A stretch of DNA of 64,000 nucleotides, taken from contig OZ253956.1 in assembly GCA_965267355.1 (NCBI GenBank), positions 186,001-250,000 of the forward strand. Reading direction: 5' to 3'. Under the pieces are notes generated by a model that saw nothing but the letters and a program-made list of their open reading frames with translations, was not told the origin of the DNA and ran no database searches. The position numbers were made by a program, and so were the translations under genes. Origin of the DNA: GCA-002793235 sp965267355. GTDB taxonomy: Bacteria > Bacteroidota > Bacteroidia > Flavobacteriales_E > Vicingaceae. Positions 24,745 to 34,344 of this stretch are shown here, one piece after another. Every line of letters begins with the position of its first letter. The first letter of the stretch is position 1.

Positions 24745-25380
24745 ATGAAAAAAATTAAATTACTTACTACGCTTATTGCTTTATTTTTTGCTGCTAACAC
24801 ATTTGCACAAGCATTTGAAGGAACCATAGAATTTACACGTAAAAATTATTTCGATCAAACGAACTACGTTTACTATGTTAGTCAGGGAAAAGTAAAAATT
24901 GACGAATTAAACAAAGATGGAAAGATTATGGGAACCATGCTTGTCAGCCTAAAAGACAAAACTGTTATTGCTATCAACCATGATAGAAAAATGTACATGG
25001 ATGTTAAAGCTAAATCCAGCACTAAAGACATGAGTATGTGCATGACTTACAAAAAGAATGAGAAAAAGGACATTTTAGGTTATAGCTGCACAAAGTGGGT
25101 AGTTGATAATCCACGATTAAAATCTAAGGCTGAATATTGGGTAATAGAAAAAGGGAATTATTTCTTTTTTAAAGATTTGCTAGATGCATTAAAACGTAAA
25201 GACAAGATTGCTTTGTACTTTATGCAAATAAAAGAAAACGCAGGTTATTTCCCTATAATGGGTAAAGAAATTGGCTACGATGGTAAAGTTAAAGCTGAGT
25301 TTATCACCAATAAAATTACCCGAAAGAAAATTGATGCTAAAGAATTTATTATTCCTAAAGGCTACGAAAAATTTAATTAA
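24745..25380 (+). CDS. Exported DUF4412-like protein
   Basis: A 211-residue protein with a Sec signal peptide (KLLTTLIALFFAANTFAQA). The mature part begins FEGTIEFTRKNY, and a Y.VSQGKVKIDEL...G.I.GTMLVSLKDKTV.AINH...MYMD pattern follows, then ILGYSCTKWVV and a C-terminal KEFIIPKGYEKF. This matches the DUF4412 family of Bacteroidota periplasmic or outer-membrane-facing proteins (lipocalin/LolA-like beta sheets), function unknown. Its stop overlaps the end of the convergent LD-carboxypeptidase gene by 8 bases. Confidence 0.78.
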   Translation: MKKIKLLTTLIALFFAANTFAQAFEGTIEFTRKNYFDQTNYVYYVSQGKVKIDELNKDGKIMGTMLVSLKDKTVIAINHDRKMYMDVKAKSSTKDMSMCMTYKKNEKKDILGYSCTKWVVDNPRLKSKAEYWVIEKGNYFFFKDLLDALKRKDKIALYFMQIKENAGYFPIMGKEIGYDGKVKAEFITNKITRKKIDAKEFIIPKGYEKFN

Positions 25381-26269
25381 ACACTAAACTGCATTTTTCA
25401 TCAACTGATAATTTTGCAGCTGCTCCCATAATCAAAGCTCGGTTATCATCCAGATGACCTGCAGGAAAATCAAAACAAACAGGATAGTTGTATTTACTAA
25501 CTACTGAGTGTATTATTTCTTTGGCTGTATGTCCATAAGGAATAGCATTATCATTCATATCAGTCATTCCACCTATCACTAAACCAGCTAAATTTTCTAG
25601 CATCCCAGCCCTATCCAAGTTCATCATTATTCTATCAATGTGGTATAAATACTCATCCAAATCCTCCATAAATAGGATTTTGCCTTTTGTATTTACTTGT
25701 GTTTTTGTTCCCGTTAAGCTATATAAAATAGATAAGTTCCCTCCTACTAAAACTCCTTCTGCTTTTCCACTAATGTTTAAATCATGTTTAGCAAACTTAT
25801 AATCTAACAGCTCTCCAAACAGAGCTCCTTTAAGTGAAGTTAATGCTTCTTGAGTATTACTAGCAAAGTTCAAGGGCATGGTAGCATGCAAGGTTTGAAT
25901 ATTATAATTCTGATTGATGTGATTATGTAACACTGTTACATCACTATAACCAGCTATCCATTTTGGTAACGCTATAAACTTTGAAAAGTCAATATGGTCA
26001 ACTAACTGAACCGTTCCGTAACCACCTCTTGCACAAATAACAGCCTTAATTTCATCAGTATCTATAGCCCATTGTAAATCAGCTAACCGCTGTTCAACAG
26101 TTCCTGAAAACTGATTATCTTCTTGAAACAAATTGGCACCAAAAACAACTTCCAATCCCCAGGCATTTAACTGTTCAATTGCTGGTTTTAATTCCTCCTC
26201 AGAAATCTTTCTGGCAGTAGAAATAATGGCAACTTTATCTCCTTGTTGTAAAATGGGTGGTTTTTGCAT
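25373..26269 (-). CDS. LD-carboxypeptidase (peptidase family S66)
   Basis: A 298-residue serine peptidase related to LdcA and MccF, which removes the terminal D-residue from muropeptide tetrapeptides during cell-wall recycling. It has the opening GDKVAIISTARK, the ICARGGYGTVQL loop, the nucleophile Ser in GYSDVTVLH, the catalytic Glu within MEDLDEYLYHIDRM-like sequence (about residue 207) and the catalytic His in FPAGHLDDN. The fold is cytoplasmic with no signal peptide. It is convergent with the DUF4412 gene and divergent from metG, whose true start lies 83 bases beyond. Confidence 0.92.
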   Translation of the reverse strand: MQKPPILQQGDKVAIISTARKISEEELKPAIEQLNAWGLEVVFGANLFQEDNQFSGTVEQRLADLQWAIDTDEIKAVICARGGYGTVQLVDHIDFSKFIALPKWIAGYSDVTVLHNHINQNYNIQTLHATMPLNFASNTQEALTSLKGALFGELLDYKFAKHDLNISGKAEGVLVGGNLSILYSLTGTKTQVNTKGKILFMEDLDEYLYHIDRIMMNLDRAGMLENLAGLVIGGMTDMNDNAIPYGHTAKEIIHSVVSKYNYPVCFDFPAGHLDDNRALIMGAAAKLSVDEKCSLVFN

Positions 26270-26352
26270 TTTTAAGATTTATAAAATGTAAATTTGCTGC
26301 TTTCAAAATAACAAGATTTCTCCACAAGGTTGAGATACCACAACGAGAATTT

Positions 26353-28380
26353 ATGAACAACAAAAGAGTTACCATAACAGCAGCCTTACCATACGCCAAT
26401 GGTCCTTTGCATTTAGGACATATTGCGGGATGTTATTTACCTGCTGATATTTATTCGAGATATTTAAAAGCGAAAGGTGCTGATGTTGCTTTTGTTTGTG
26501 GATCCGATGAGCATGGTGCAGCCATTACGTTGAGAGCGAAAAAAGAGAATACAACTCCTCAAGAAATTGTAGATACTAATCACAACATTATTGAAAAAGC
26601 TTTCAAAGATTTTGGGATTGAGTTTGATATCTACCACAGAACAACAGCTGAATTACATCATCAAACAGCTTCTGAGTTTTTTAAAGATTTAAACGAAAAA
26701 GGTTCTTTTATTCAAGAAACATCTGAGCAGTTTTACGATGAAGAACACCAACAGTTTTTAGCTGACAGATACGTAACTGGAGAGTGCCCTAAATGTGGGC
26801 ATGATGCTGCTTACGGTGACCAATGCGAGAAATGTGGCAGTAGTTTAAGTCCAACTGATTTAATTAACCCTAAATCTACCTTAAGTGGTAAAACACCTGT
26901 TTTGAGAGAAACTTCTCATTGGTACTTACCAATGAACAAGCACGAAGATTGGTTAAAGGAATGGATTGAAACTGGAAAGTTAAATGGAGTTGAACAGCAC
27001 AATGCTGCTGATTGGAGAAAGCAAGTTATTGGTCAGTGCAAAAGTTGGATAGATAACGGATTACAACCAAGGTCGATTACAAGAGATTTAGATTGGGGGG
27101 TAAAAGTACCTGTTGAAGGTGGAGATGGAAAAGTTTTGTATGTATGGTTTGATGCTCCTATTGGATATATTTCTGCTACTAAAGAGTGGGCAGCAAATAA
27201 TGGAAAAAACTGGGAAGATTATTGGAAGAATGAGGAAACTGAATTGGTTCACTTTATTGGGAAAGACAACATTGTTTTCCACTGCATTATTTTCCCAATT
27301 ATTTTAAAAGAACACGGAGATTACATTTTACCAACCAATGTTCCCGCCAATGAGTTTTTAAACTTAGAAGGAGATAAAATTTCTACTTCTCGTAACTGGG
27401 CAGTTTGGTTACACGAATACTTAGAAGATTTTCCAAACAAAGAAGATGAATTACGTTACGTATTAACTTCTATAGCTCCTGAAACAAAGGATAGCGAATT
27501 TACTTGGAAAGATTACCAAGCAAGAATCAATAATGAGTTGGTTGCCATTTTTGGAAACTTTGTAAACCGTTCAGTGGTACTAACACACAAATACTTTGAA
27601 GGTAAAGTTCCTGCTTTAGGAAACTTAACTCCTGAAGACCAAGAAGTAATTGATAGCATAGCTACTATTCAACAAAAAGTGGATGAATTACTGAGCAAAT
27701 TTAAGTTTAGAGATGCTCAAACAGAAGCTATGAACTTAGCCAGAATTGGCAACAAGTACTTAGCTGACACTGAGCCTTGGAAGTTGATTAAAGAAGATGA
27801 AGAAAGAGTAAAAACCATATTGCACATAGCTTTAAAATTAAGTGAAGCATTGAGCGAAGTGTTTTTACCATTCTTACCTAATACTTGTGCTAAGCTAGAA
27901 GGCATTTTAGGTAGAGCTATAGCTGAAGGTCACCAAATTAATAAAGTGGAATTGTTGTTCCAAAAGATAGAAGATGATGCTATTGAAGCTCAAATTGCAA
28001 AGCTGGAAGCAACAAAAATCAAACAATCTAACCCAAAAGCAAAACCGATGAAAGACGAAATTACTTTTGATGATTTTACTAAAATGGATATTAGAATAGG
28101 TACTATTTTAACTGCCGAAAAACATCCAAATGCTGATAAATTGTTAAAGATGACTATTGACACTGGTATTGATGAAAGAACAGTAGTTTCTGGTATTGCT
28201 GAGCATTACTCACCAGAAGAAGTAATTGGAAAACAAGTATCTGTATTGGTGAATTTAGCTCCTCGTAAAATCAGAGGAATTGAATCTCAGGGAATGATTT
28301 TAATGGCTGAAAACAATGAAGGCAATTTAGCTTTTGTTTCTCCAGAAAAAGTGATTGACAACGGAGGTGAGGTGAGATAA
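26353..28380 (+). CDS. metG: Methionyl-tRNA synthetase
   Basis: A 675-residue class I synthetase. The start is placed at the ATG at 26353 because RVTITAALPYANGPLHLGH, the conserved N-terminus with the HIGH-type motif (HLGH), follows immediately; a longer frame from 26257 adds 32 unrelated residues. A zinc knuckle lies at about 145-165 (CPKCGHDAAYGDQCEKCG). The KMSKS loop is KISTS, a variant common in this phylum. The anticodon-binding helical domain follows, and then a C-terminal Trbp111-type tRNA-binding OB fold (about 575-675: DDFTKMDIRIGTI, HPNADKLL, NLAPRKIRG). All catalytic parts are intact. Confidence 0.96.
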   Translation: MNNKRVTITAALPYANGPLHLGHIAGCYLPADIYSRYLKAKGADVAFVCGSDEHGAAITLRAKKENTTPQEIVDTNHNIIEKAFKDFGIEFDIYHRTTAELHHQTASEFFKDLNEKGSFIQETSEQFYDEEHQQFLADRYVTGECPKCGHDAAYGDQCEKCGSSLSPTDLINPKSTLSGKTPVLRETSHWYLPMNKHEDWLKEWIETGKLNGVEQHNAADWRKQVIGQCKSWIDNGLQPRSITRDLDWGVKVPVEGGDGKVLYVWFDAPIGYISATKEWAANNGKNWEDYWKNEETELVHFIGKDNIVFHCIIFPIILKEHGDYILPTNVPANEFLNLEGDKISTSRNWAVWLHEYLEDFPNKEDELRYVLTSIAPETKDSEFTWKDYQARINNELVAIFGNFVNRSVVLTHKYFEGKVPALGNLTPEDQEVIDSIATIQQKVDELLSKFKFRDAQTEAMNLARIGNKYLADTEPWKLIKEDEERVKTILHIALKLSEALSEVFLPFLPNTCAKLEGILGRAIAEGHQINKVELLFQKIEDDAIEAQIAKLEATKIKQSNPKAKPMKDEITFDDFTKMDIRIGTILTAEKHPNADKLLKMTIDTGIDERTVVSGIAEHYSPEEVIGKQVSVLVNLAPRKIRGIESQGMILMAENNEGNLAFVSPEKVIDNGGEVR

Positions 28381-28487
28381 TTATGAATGTTGAATTAAGA
28401 ATGATGAATTATTTCTATAGCAGAGAAAAGTGCGGTGGCTAATTCAAGAACTGTGCGAAATATTTAAAATGGAATAAATTTTTATAA

Positions 28488-28558
28488 TTACACCTCCCTA
28501 ACCCTCCTTTTTAGGAGGAAATTTCTCCCCTAACAAGGGGAGATTAAGAGGGGTGTAA
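28488..28558. repeat. 71-bp fold-back (REP/MITE-like) element
   Basis: Ends TTACACC and GGTGTAA are perfect inverted repeats, and the arms can pair further inwards with the adjacent C- and G-rich bases. Inside lie two hairpins: CCTCCT-TTTT-AGGAGG (28503-28518) and CTCCCC-TAACAA-GGGGAG (28525-28542). The whole folds as a cloverleaf-like cruciform. It fills the gap between metG and the pseudouridine synthase gene and is far more C/G-structured than the surrounding DNA. It could also act as a terminator for metG. Other copies in the genome are expected but none is seen in this window. Confidence 0.65.
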
Positions 28559-28568
28559 AAAATAACTA

Positions 28569-29411
28569 ATGGACAGAAAAAAACAACATAAAGACAATAA
28601 ACCCAAACGTAAAGCTGGTTCTTATAAAAAAGCTCCTTTGCGTAAACCCTCTGGTAAAAAGAGTAGCAATAACCCACACACTAAAGCCAATGATGGTAAA
28701 GTAAGGTTAAACAAGTTTTTAGCCAATGCAGGTATTTGCTCTCGTAGAGAAGCTGATACTTTAATTAGCACAGGTGTGGTTACTGTAAATGGTAAAATAA
28801 TTACCGAAATGGGCTTTAAAGTAGACCCTGAAAATGACAAAGTAACTTATGGTGGAGAAAGCATTAGAGGAGAGAAGAAGGTGTACCTGCTAATGAACAA
28901 GCCTAAAGATTTTATTACTACTGTTGATGACCCGTTTGGGAGGAGAACAGTAATGCAATTGTTAGGTAAACTAAAACAACGAGTTTACCCAGTAGGGAGA
29001 TTAGATAGACCAACTACTGGAGTATTGATGCTAACTAATGATGGTGAACTAACCAAAAAGTTAACCCACCCTAAATACGCAGTAAAGAAAATTTACCATG
29101 TTACTTTAGATAAAAATGTAACCGATAACCACTTAAAACATTTATGCGATGGTTTTGAGCTGGAAGATGGATTTACCAAAGCTGATGTGGCAGTACATAT
29201 TGGTGATGGTAAAAAGAAACGTGAAGTAGGTGTTGAATTACACTCTGGTAAAAACCGTATTATTCGTAGAATGTTTGCCCACTTAGGATATGAAGTGGTA
29301 AAACTAGACCGTGTTTCTTTTGCAGGACTAACTAAAAAGAACCTTGCTCGTGGACAATGGCGCTTCTTAACTGAAAAAGAAGTGAATGCTTTAAAGATGC
29401 TGCAATCTTAG
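28569..29411 (+). CDS. RsuA/RluB-type rRNA pseudouridine synthase
   Basis: A 280-residue enzyme that converts a specific uridine of 16S or 23S rRNA to pseudouridine. A 45-residue lysine-rich N-terminal extension precedes the S4 RNA-binding domain (VRLNKFLANAGICSRREADTLI). The catalytic domain contains the family motif with the nucleophilic Asp in VGRLDRPTTGVLMLTNDG, then KIYHVTL, LHSGKNRIIRRMF and VVKLDRVSF. The subfamily (RsuA, RluB, RluE or RluF) cannot be fixed without comparison; the total form resembles Bacteroidota RluB-like proteins. It stands alone 11 bases after the fold-back element. Confidence 0.93.
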   Translation: MDRKKQHKDNKPKRKAGSYKKAPLRKPSGKKSSNNPHTKANDGKVRLNKFLANAGICSRREADTLISTGVVTVNGKIITEMGFKVDPENDKVTYGGESIRGEKKVYLLMNKPKDFITTVDDPFGRRTVMQLLGKLKQRVYPVGRLDRPTTGVLMLTNDGELTKKLTHPKYAVKKIYHVTLDKNVTDNHLKHLCDGFELEDGFTKADVAVHIGDGKKKREVGVELHSGKNRIIRRMFAHLGYEVVKLDRVSFAGLTKKNLARGQWRFLTEKEVNALKMLQS

Positions 29412-29450
29412 TATTTATAGCTTTCTAGATACATAGAAAAGGGTTAGAAT

Positions 29451-29466
29451 GAAGTGATTTCACTTC
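29451..29466. terminator. Short hairpin between convergent genes
   Basis: GAAGTGA and TCACTTC form a perfect 7-bp inverted repeat that spans the stop codon of the erythromycin-esterase-like gene and faces the end of the pseudouridine synthase gene. The position between convergent genes fits a shared terminator, but there is no strong T-run on either side. Confidence 0.25.
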
Positions 29467-30782
29467 TGTTCTTGTTGATAATGATATAACCATGTTTGGA
29501 CATCATTATATAATACAATATCTATTGCTTCAGTGGGATTCATATATACCTGCCCACCGCTTGAAGGTTTACCGAATGGCCATTCTTTTTGCCATGAAGT
29601 ATCTGATTTATCTAATTTCATATAGAAATTCTTAATCCCAAATTTCTTGAATTCTCCAGATATAGTATTCTCGCCTAAAATAATTGGGTCATCATCAAAC
29701 CAATCTAGCTTTCTATAAAAGTTACCAATTACAACATAATCACCACCAAACTCTTTTTTAATACATTCACCACCCATAGGATAATACATTGCGTTCTCTT
29801 CATGCATATGGATTTCTTTAGCAATATGCCCGAGATGAGCAAAAATCCCTATTCTCTTACCTTTTTCTCTTTCCAATATCCATTTAAGATTATCAAGTTG
29901 CCCTTTCTCACGAATATTATAGTCATAATTTCCTTCCCCCTTCATATCATGTAAAAATTGAACATTTTGTTTTGCGCTAAAAATAGCACGGTTAGCCCAA
30001 CTATATTCCTCAGCACCATTTAATCTTATATATAAATCAGCATTACGTTGCATATCTAATTCACATTGATCTAAAATATCAAAAATATTTACCCACTGAG
30101 CAGAATCAAGATCCCAAAAGTGAGAATCGTTACTATTTATCGAATCCTTGATGTGAAGATATGGGAGATATGGTTTTATCTGATTTTGAACCTCGTTCCG
30201 TTTCTCAGAGTCAACTTCATTCAAATAATTCAATAAATATTCAAATCCTTTCTTCGCATTTTCGTTGATTGGATTTGGAGCACATCCAGAAATATCGTAG
30301 CCATATATATGAACTTTCTTATTTTTTGGCTGATTCACATTATAGGTACGAATCCACTCCAAAAGTTCCTTATTCAAGTTTATTTCCCCAAATTTACAGG
30401 CCATTCCATTGCTTAAAACTGAATCAATCGAAATGTCAGACCCTAAAACGTAATCATACATCAGTTTAGATTCTATCAAACCTGACTCGATAGCTACCAG
30501 ATCTATACGCTCTTTCATGATTAAAAACTTCCATAACTCGTTTCGAAACTTAATTGGTTCATACATTTCATGAGTTCCTTCCGACATCCCAATAATTCTA
30601 GCATCCCCTAACATAGGTAAGATATTTGCAAAATATTCACCATTTAATTCATTAATGTCATCGGGAAGTTGTTGCGGAGCATATTCCGATTGCTGAGTTA
30701 GTTGCCAATCCTGATTAAACGAATTCTCTTCTGTACAGGAAAGGAAACACAAGAATAATAAGACTATTAAACCTAATTTCAT
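29460..30782 (-). CDS. Erythromycin esterase-like lipoprotein
   Basis: A 440-residue member of the erythromycin-esterase/succinoglycan-biosynthesis family (PF05139). It has a lipoprotein signal (FLCFLSC, Cys16). The family core starts with IIGMSEGTHEMYEPIKFRNELWKFLI and continues with LVAIESGL, IHIYGYDISG-like, and IFAHLGHIAK. Ere enzymes hydrolyse macrolide lactone rings, but most family members have other or unknown functions, and a lipid-anchored form outside the cytoplasm is not the usual resistance enzyme. I would not predict antibiotic resistance. The gene is a single unit, convergent with the pseudouridine synthase and divergent from the methyltransferase. Confidence 0.85.
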   Translation of the reverse strand: MKLGLIVLLFLCFLSCTEENSFNQDWQLTQQSEYAPQQLPDDINELNGEYFANILPMLGDARIIGMSEGTHEMYEPIKFRNELWKFLIMKERIDLVAIESGLIESKLMYDYVLGSDISIDSVLSNGMACKFGEINLNKELLEWIRTYNVNQPKNKKVHIYGYDISGCAPNPINENAKKGFEYLLNYLNEVDSEKRNEVQNQIKPYLPYLHIKDSINSNDSHFWDLDSAQWVNIFDILDQCELDMQRNADLYIRLNGAEEYSWANRAIFSAKQNVQFLHDMKGEGNYDYNIREKGQLDNLKWILEREKGKRIGIFAHLGHIAKEIHMHEENAMYYPMGGECIKKEFGGDYVVIGNFYRKLDWFDDDPIILGENTISGEFKKFGIKNFYMKLDKSDTSWQKEWPFGKPSSGGQVYMNPTEAIDIVLYNDVQTWLYHYQQEQK

Positions 30783-30918
30783 TAAATTATAATTTCTATA
30801 AAAATATCATTTCATCCTTTTATCGTGAATTAAAAATTCTTAATTAATGTTAAATTCATCGTCTAATTTTTTTATAAATAATAATGCTTACATTCTTATA
30901 ATAATTTAATTTTAGACG

Positions 30919-31488
30919 ATGGAAAAAAAATATTATCACACCAAAGAATCAGTTAAAGAATACATTCGGTTAGCAGACGGCATTGATGGTTCAGAGTTGA
31001 TTGAAAAGCTCCAGCAATATACTTCTAAGAATTCTTCCATACTTGAAATTGGTTCTGGTCCCGGTAGCGATTGGGAAATATTAAGCAAAAACTATAGTGT
31101 TACAGGTTCTGATAATTCTGCTGAATTTATCAAACGCCTTACTGCTAAATACCCTGATGGAGAATTTTTAGAATTGGATGCTGTTACCCTATTAACCGAA
31201 AAGAAGTTTGATGTCATTTATTCTAACAAAGTAATGCATCACCTAACAGATACTGAACTAATTGATTCCATTAAAAGACAATATGAAATTTTAAATACTA
31301 ACGGCATCATATGCCACTCTTTCTGGAAAGGAGAAAGCTCTGAAGTGTTTAAAGGTATGTTGGTGAATTGTCAAGAAACGGAAAACCTTAAGGAATTCTT
31401 TGGCAATCACTTCGATATTCTTTTGCTAGAAAGCTACAAAGAGTTTGAAGATAATGATTCTCTTCTACTAATTGGGCGAAAGAAATGA
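30919..31488 (+). CDS. Class I SAM-dependent methyltransferase
   Basis: This 189-residue protein has a Rossmann methyltransferase fold. The glycine-rich SAM loop ILEIGSGPGSDWEIL lies at about residues 40-54, then GSDNSAEFI, the acidic ELDAVTL, and a strand-4 motif FDVIYSNKVMHHLTD. It is close to the Methyltransf_11/25 groups, with no clear substrate-defining domain, and could act on a small molecule. The gene is isolated, preceded by a 136-base AT-rich region shared with the divergent esterase-like gene. Confidence 0.9.
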   Translation: MEKKYYHTKESVKEYIRLADGIDGSELIEKLQQYTSKNSSILEIGSGPGSDWEILSKNYSVTGSDNSAEFIKRLTAKYPDGEFLELDAVTLLTEKKFDVIYSNKVMHHLTDTELIDSIKRQYEILNTNGIICHSFWKGESSEVFKGMLVNCQETENLKEFFGNHFDILLLESYKEFEDNDSLLLIGRKK

Positions 31489-31570
31489 AATCTACCTTCT
31501 CCACAACACCTTGCTAATAAGTTTAGGATTGACCATTCAAAACCTTCAGTTTTAAAATAGAATTTTAAAG

Positions 31571-31594
31571 CTTACGTTCTATAGTTAGCGTAAG
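31571..31594 (+). promoter_or_regulatory. Inverted repeat just before the AsmA-like gene start
   Basis: CTTACG and CGTAAG flank a 12-base centre, ending one base before the ATG at 31596. The site could be an operator or an mRNA hairpin that masks translation initiation. Arms of six bases are short, so this is only suggestive. Confidence 0.25.
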
Positions 31595-31595
31595 T

Positions 31596-34262
31596 ATGAA
31601 AAAATTCAAGGTAATAGGGATAATTTTTGGCATCATCATTTTATTGATGGTGATTACTGGTATTATCTTTTCTACCATTTATGAAGACAAGGTTAAAGCC
31701 TTTATCATTGAACAAATCAACAACAATGTTCATACTCCTATAGATGTTAAAGAGGTCAACTTTTCGGTATTTAAAAAATTCCCTTATGCCTCGTTAGAGT
31801 TTAGCCAGGTTAGTGCTAAAGAGATGAGCAAAAGCGATAAAAAGGATGACCTTTTTACTGCTCAATCCATTTACCTGCAATTTAACATTATAGATATTCT
31901 AAAAGAAAATTACATCATTAAAAAAGTTCAGGTAGAACACGGAATGATGAACATTAAAATTGATAAGTACGGTAACGATAATTACCATTTCTGGAAAACA
32001 TCATCGGATACTTCTGCCCTTTCTGTTGAGTTAGAAGATTTAGTATTTAAAGAGGTAAATTTCTACTTCCTTAACCAATACAAGGATATGGACATGGATA
32101 TCAATACTGAAAAGCTGGCTTTATCTGGTAATTTCTCTAGCGATGAATATACTTTGGATGCTCAAGGACGGTTTCGCATCAATCAGATTAACGAAAAAGG
32201 TAGGCGAATTATGAAAGATAAAACAGTGTATGTTAATACCGCTTTAGCCGTAAACACTATCAGTAATCAATACTCCATAAAATCAGGGCAACTTGCCTTT
32301 CAGGATTTAAATTTTATACTTTCTGGTAGTATAAAAAACAAAGAAGAGGGTATTGATCTAAACTTAAAAACCAAGGGCAATGAAATGGAAATCAATAAAC
32401 TTTTCTCTTTGTTTCCTCCTCACCTACAAGAAAAGCTAACTACTTACGAAACACAAGGTATTATAACTTTTAACTCTGCTTTAGAAGGGATGTTATCAGC
32501 AAAAAAAACACCCAACTTTAATGCAGAATTTAGCATAGCTAATGGGGTTGTTACCGAAAGTAAATCAGACCAATCGTTAACCAATATTAATTTAACTGGC
32601 ACCTTTTCAAATGGAGCACAGCAAAATAACGCCAGCTCTAAATTAATTTTAAAAGAAGTTGATGCTGATTTTGGTGCAGGGCATATTTTTGGCAACTATA
32701 CCATTACCGATTTTAATAACCCCTATATTGTTTTTAACACCAATGCCACAGTAGATTTAACTACTGCTAAAGCATTTTTTAAATGGGATAGTTTAGAAAC
32801 TGCTACAGGTAATTTAGAAATGAGTTTAACCTATAGTGGCTACGTAAAAGAACTCAACAACATTAAAGCAAGTGAATTACGAAAACTAAATGCAAGCGGT
32901 AATGCTCGTTTAACTAATGCTCAATTTAGAAAGGCAAATACAAATAACTCTTTTGAGCAAATTAATGGTTCGTTTAAATTCAATAATAACGATGTTCAAA
33001 TTGACACATTAAACTTTATTGCCAACGGTAACAAATTTGAGTTAGATGGTAAGTTTAAAAACTTATTGGCTTTCTTATTTGTAGAAGGTGAAAACTTAGC
33101 GGTAAAAACGAATTTCCATAGTAATAGCCTGGTACTAGATGACTTTTTAAGCAAAGAAGAAGGTAGCACTCAATACACCTTAGACTTACCAAAAAACATC
33201 ACTTTAAATTTTAAAGCTAAAGTGGATACTTTCCATTTCAGAAAGTTTTCAGCTCATAATGTTAAAGGTCATATTGAAATGCACGACCAAATACTTACTG
33301 CATCAAACGTATCTTTCTTATCTATGAAAGGTGAAGTAACTGGCAACATGGCAATTGATGCCCAAGGAGAAAGCATATTAATTACTGGGAACAGCAAGCT
33401 ACATAAAGTTGACATTAACGAGATGTTCCGTCAATTTGAAAACTTTAGTCAAAAACACATTTTAGATAAAAACATAAAAGGGCTAACTACCTCTGACATT
33501 GAATTTGCCTCAGTTTGGGACAGGCAATTAAAAGTAGATGATGATAAGATTTATGTTTTAGCTGATATTCATGTAGACAAAGGAGAGTTGATAGATTACA
33601 AACCAATTTTAGCTTTGAGTAAATACATTGAGGTAGAAGAATTGGAGCACATTAAATTCGATCATCTTAAAACACAAATTGAAGTAAAAAACAAAGTGGT
33701 TTACATTCCTAAAACAGAAGTTAATTCTTCTGCTATAGATGTTACTTTATCAGGTACACACACTTTTGATAATCACATTGATTATCGTTTCAAATTACTG
33801 CTTAATGATGTGCTTTGGAGAAAAGCCAAGAAAAAGAAAAAAGACATTTCAGAATTTGGTTACATTGCTGATGATGGGTTAGGTAAAACCACTATCTTTC
33901 TTAAAATGAAAGGTACTATTGACGATTATGACATCAGTTACGATACCAAAGGGTTAAAAGAACGTTGGAAAGAAGATTTAAAAAAGGAAAAGAACACCTT
34001 AAAGAAGATTTTAAACGAAGAATTTGGTTGGTTTAAAAAAGATACCACCATCAAAAAAGAAGAAGAGCCTGAAGATGATGGGTTTATTATAGAGTGGGAA
34101 GAAGAAACAGATGAAAATCCAAAAAATTCAAATGACAAATCACAAAAAACAAAAAATAATAAAGAAGTCAAAAACAAGAAAAAGAAAAAAGGTTTGGGTA
34201 AGTTTATAGATAAAATTGCCAAACCTGATGAAGAGGAATACGAAGACTTTGACGATATTTAA
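31596..34262 (+). CDS. AsmA-like family protein
   Basis: An 888-residue envelope protein of the AsmA/TamB-like (bridge-type) group. An N-terminal membrane anchor (about residues 5-28: VIGIIFGIIILLMVITGIIFSTIY) is followed by the AsmA opening (KVKAFIIEQINNNVHTPIDVKEVNFSVFKKFPYASLEF) and long repeats of alternating beta strands, ending with the C-terminal conserved ITGNSKLHKVDINEMFRQF and DYRFKLLLNDVLWRKAK blocks. A Lys/Glu-rich tail of about 70 residues follows. Such proteins are thought to be repetitive beta-groove bridges that move lipids between membranes. It stands as a single gene; the substrate is not known. Confidence 0.88.
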   Translation: MKKFKVIGIIFGIIILLMVITGIIFSTIYEDKVKAFIIEQINNNVHTPIDVKEVNFSVFKKFPYASLEFSQVSAKEMSKSDKKDDLFTAQSIYLQFNIIDILKENYIIKKVQVEHGMMNIKIDKYGNDNYHFWKTSSDTSALSVELEDLVFKEVNFYFLNQYKDMDMDINTEKLALSGNFSSDEYTLDAQGRFRINQINEKGRRIMKDKTVYVNTALAVNTISNQYSIKSGQLAFQDLNFILSGSIKNKEEGIDLNLKTKGNEMEINKLFSLFPPHLQEKLTTYETQGIITFNSALEGMLSAKKTPNFNAEFSIANGVVTESKSDQSLTNINLTGTFSNGAQQNNASSKLILKEVDADFGAGHIFGNYTITDFNNPYIVFNTNATVDLTTAKAFFKWDSLETATGNLEMSLTYSGYVKELNNIKASELRKLNASGNARLTNAQFRKANTNNSFEQINGSFKFNNNDVQIDTLNFIANGNKFELDGKFKNLLAFLFVEGENLAVKTNFHSNSLVLDDFLSKEEGSTQYTLDLPKNITLNFKAKVDTFHFRKFSAHNVKGHIEMHDQILTASNVSFLSMKGEVTGNMAIDAQGESILITGNSKLHKVDINEMFRQFENFSQKHILDKNIKGLTTSDIEFASVWDRQLKVDDDKIYVLADIHVDKGELIDYKPILALSKYIEVEELEHIKFDHLKTQIEVKNKVVYIPKTEVNSSAIDVTLSGTHTFDNHIDYRFKLLLNDVLWRKAKKKKKDISEFGYIADDGLGKTTIFLKMKGTIDDYDISYDTKGLKERWKEDLKKEKNTLKKILNEEFGWFKKDTTIKKEEEPEDDGFIIEWEEETDENPKNSNDKSQKTKNNKEVKNKKKKKGLGKFIDKIAKPDEEEYEDFDDI

Positions 34263-34344
34263 ACTAAATCCATAAAATTTCATTTCACTCCCTCCAAAGC
34301 TGAAAGAAATTTCGTAAATTCGGTAACTACAATTTAATAACTTT

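Noticed and set aside
26257..26352. N-terminal extension of MetG from an earlier ATG at 26257
   Set aside because: The 32 extra residues have no family match, are basic/hydrophobic and overlap the upstream divergent gene's start; the conserved MetG N-terminus starts at 26353.
29460..30782. Reading the Ere-like gene as a macrolide-resistance determinant
   Set aside because: It is an exported lipoprotein from a diverse family; resistance activity is not supported.
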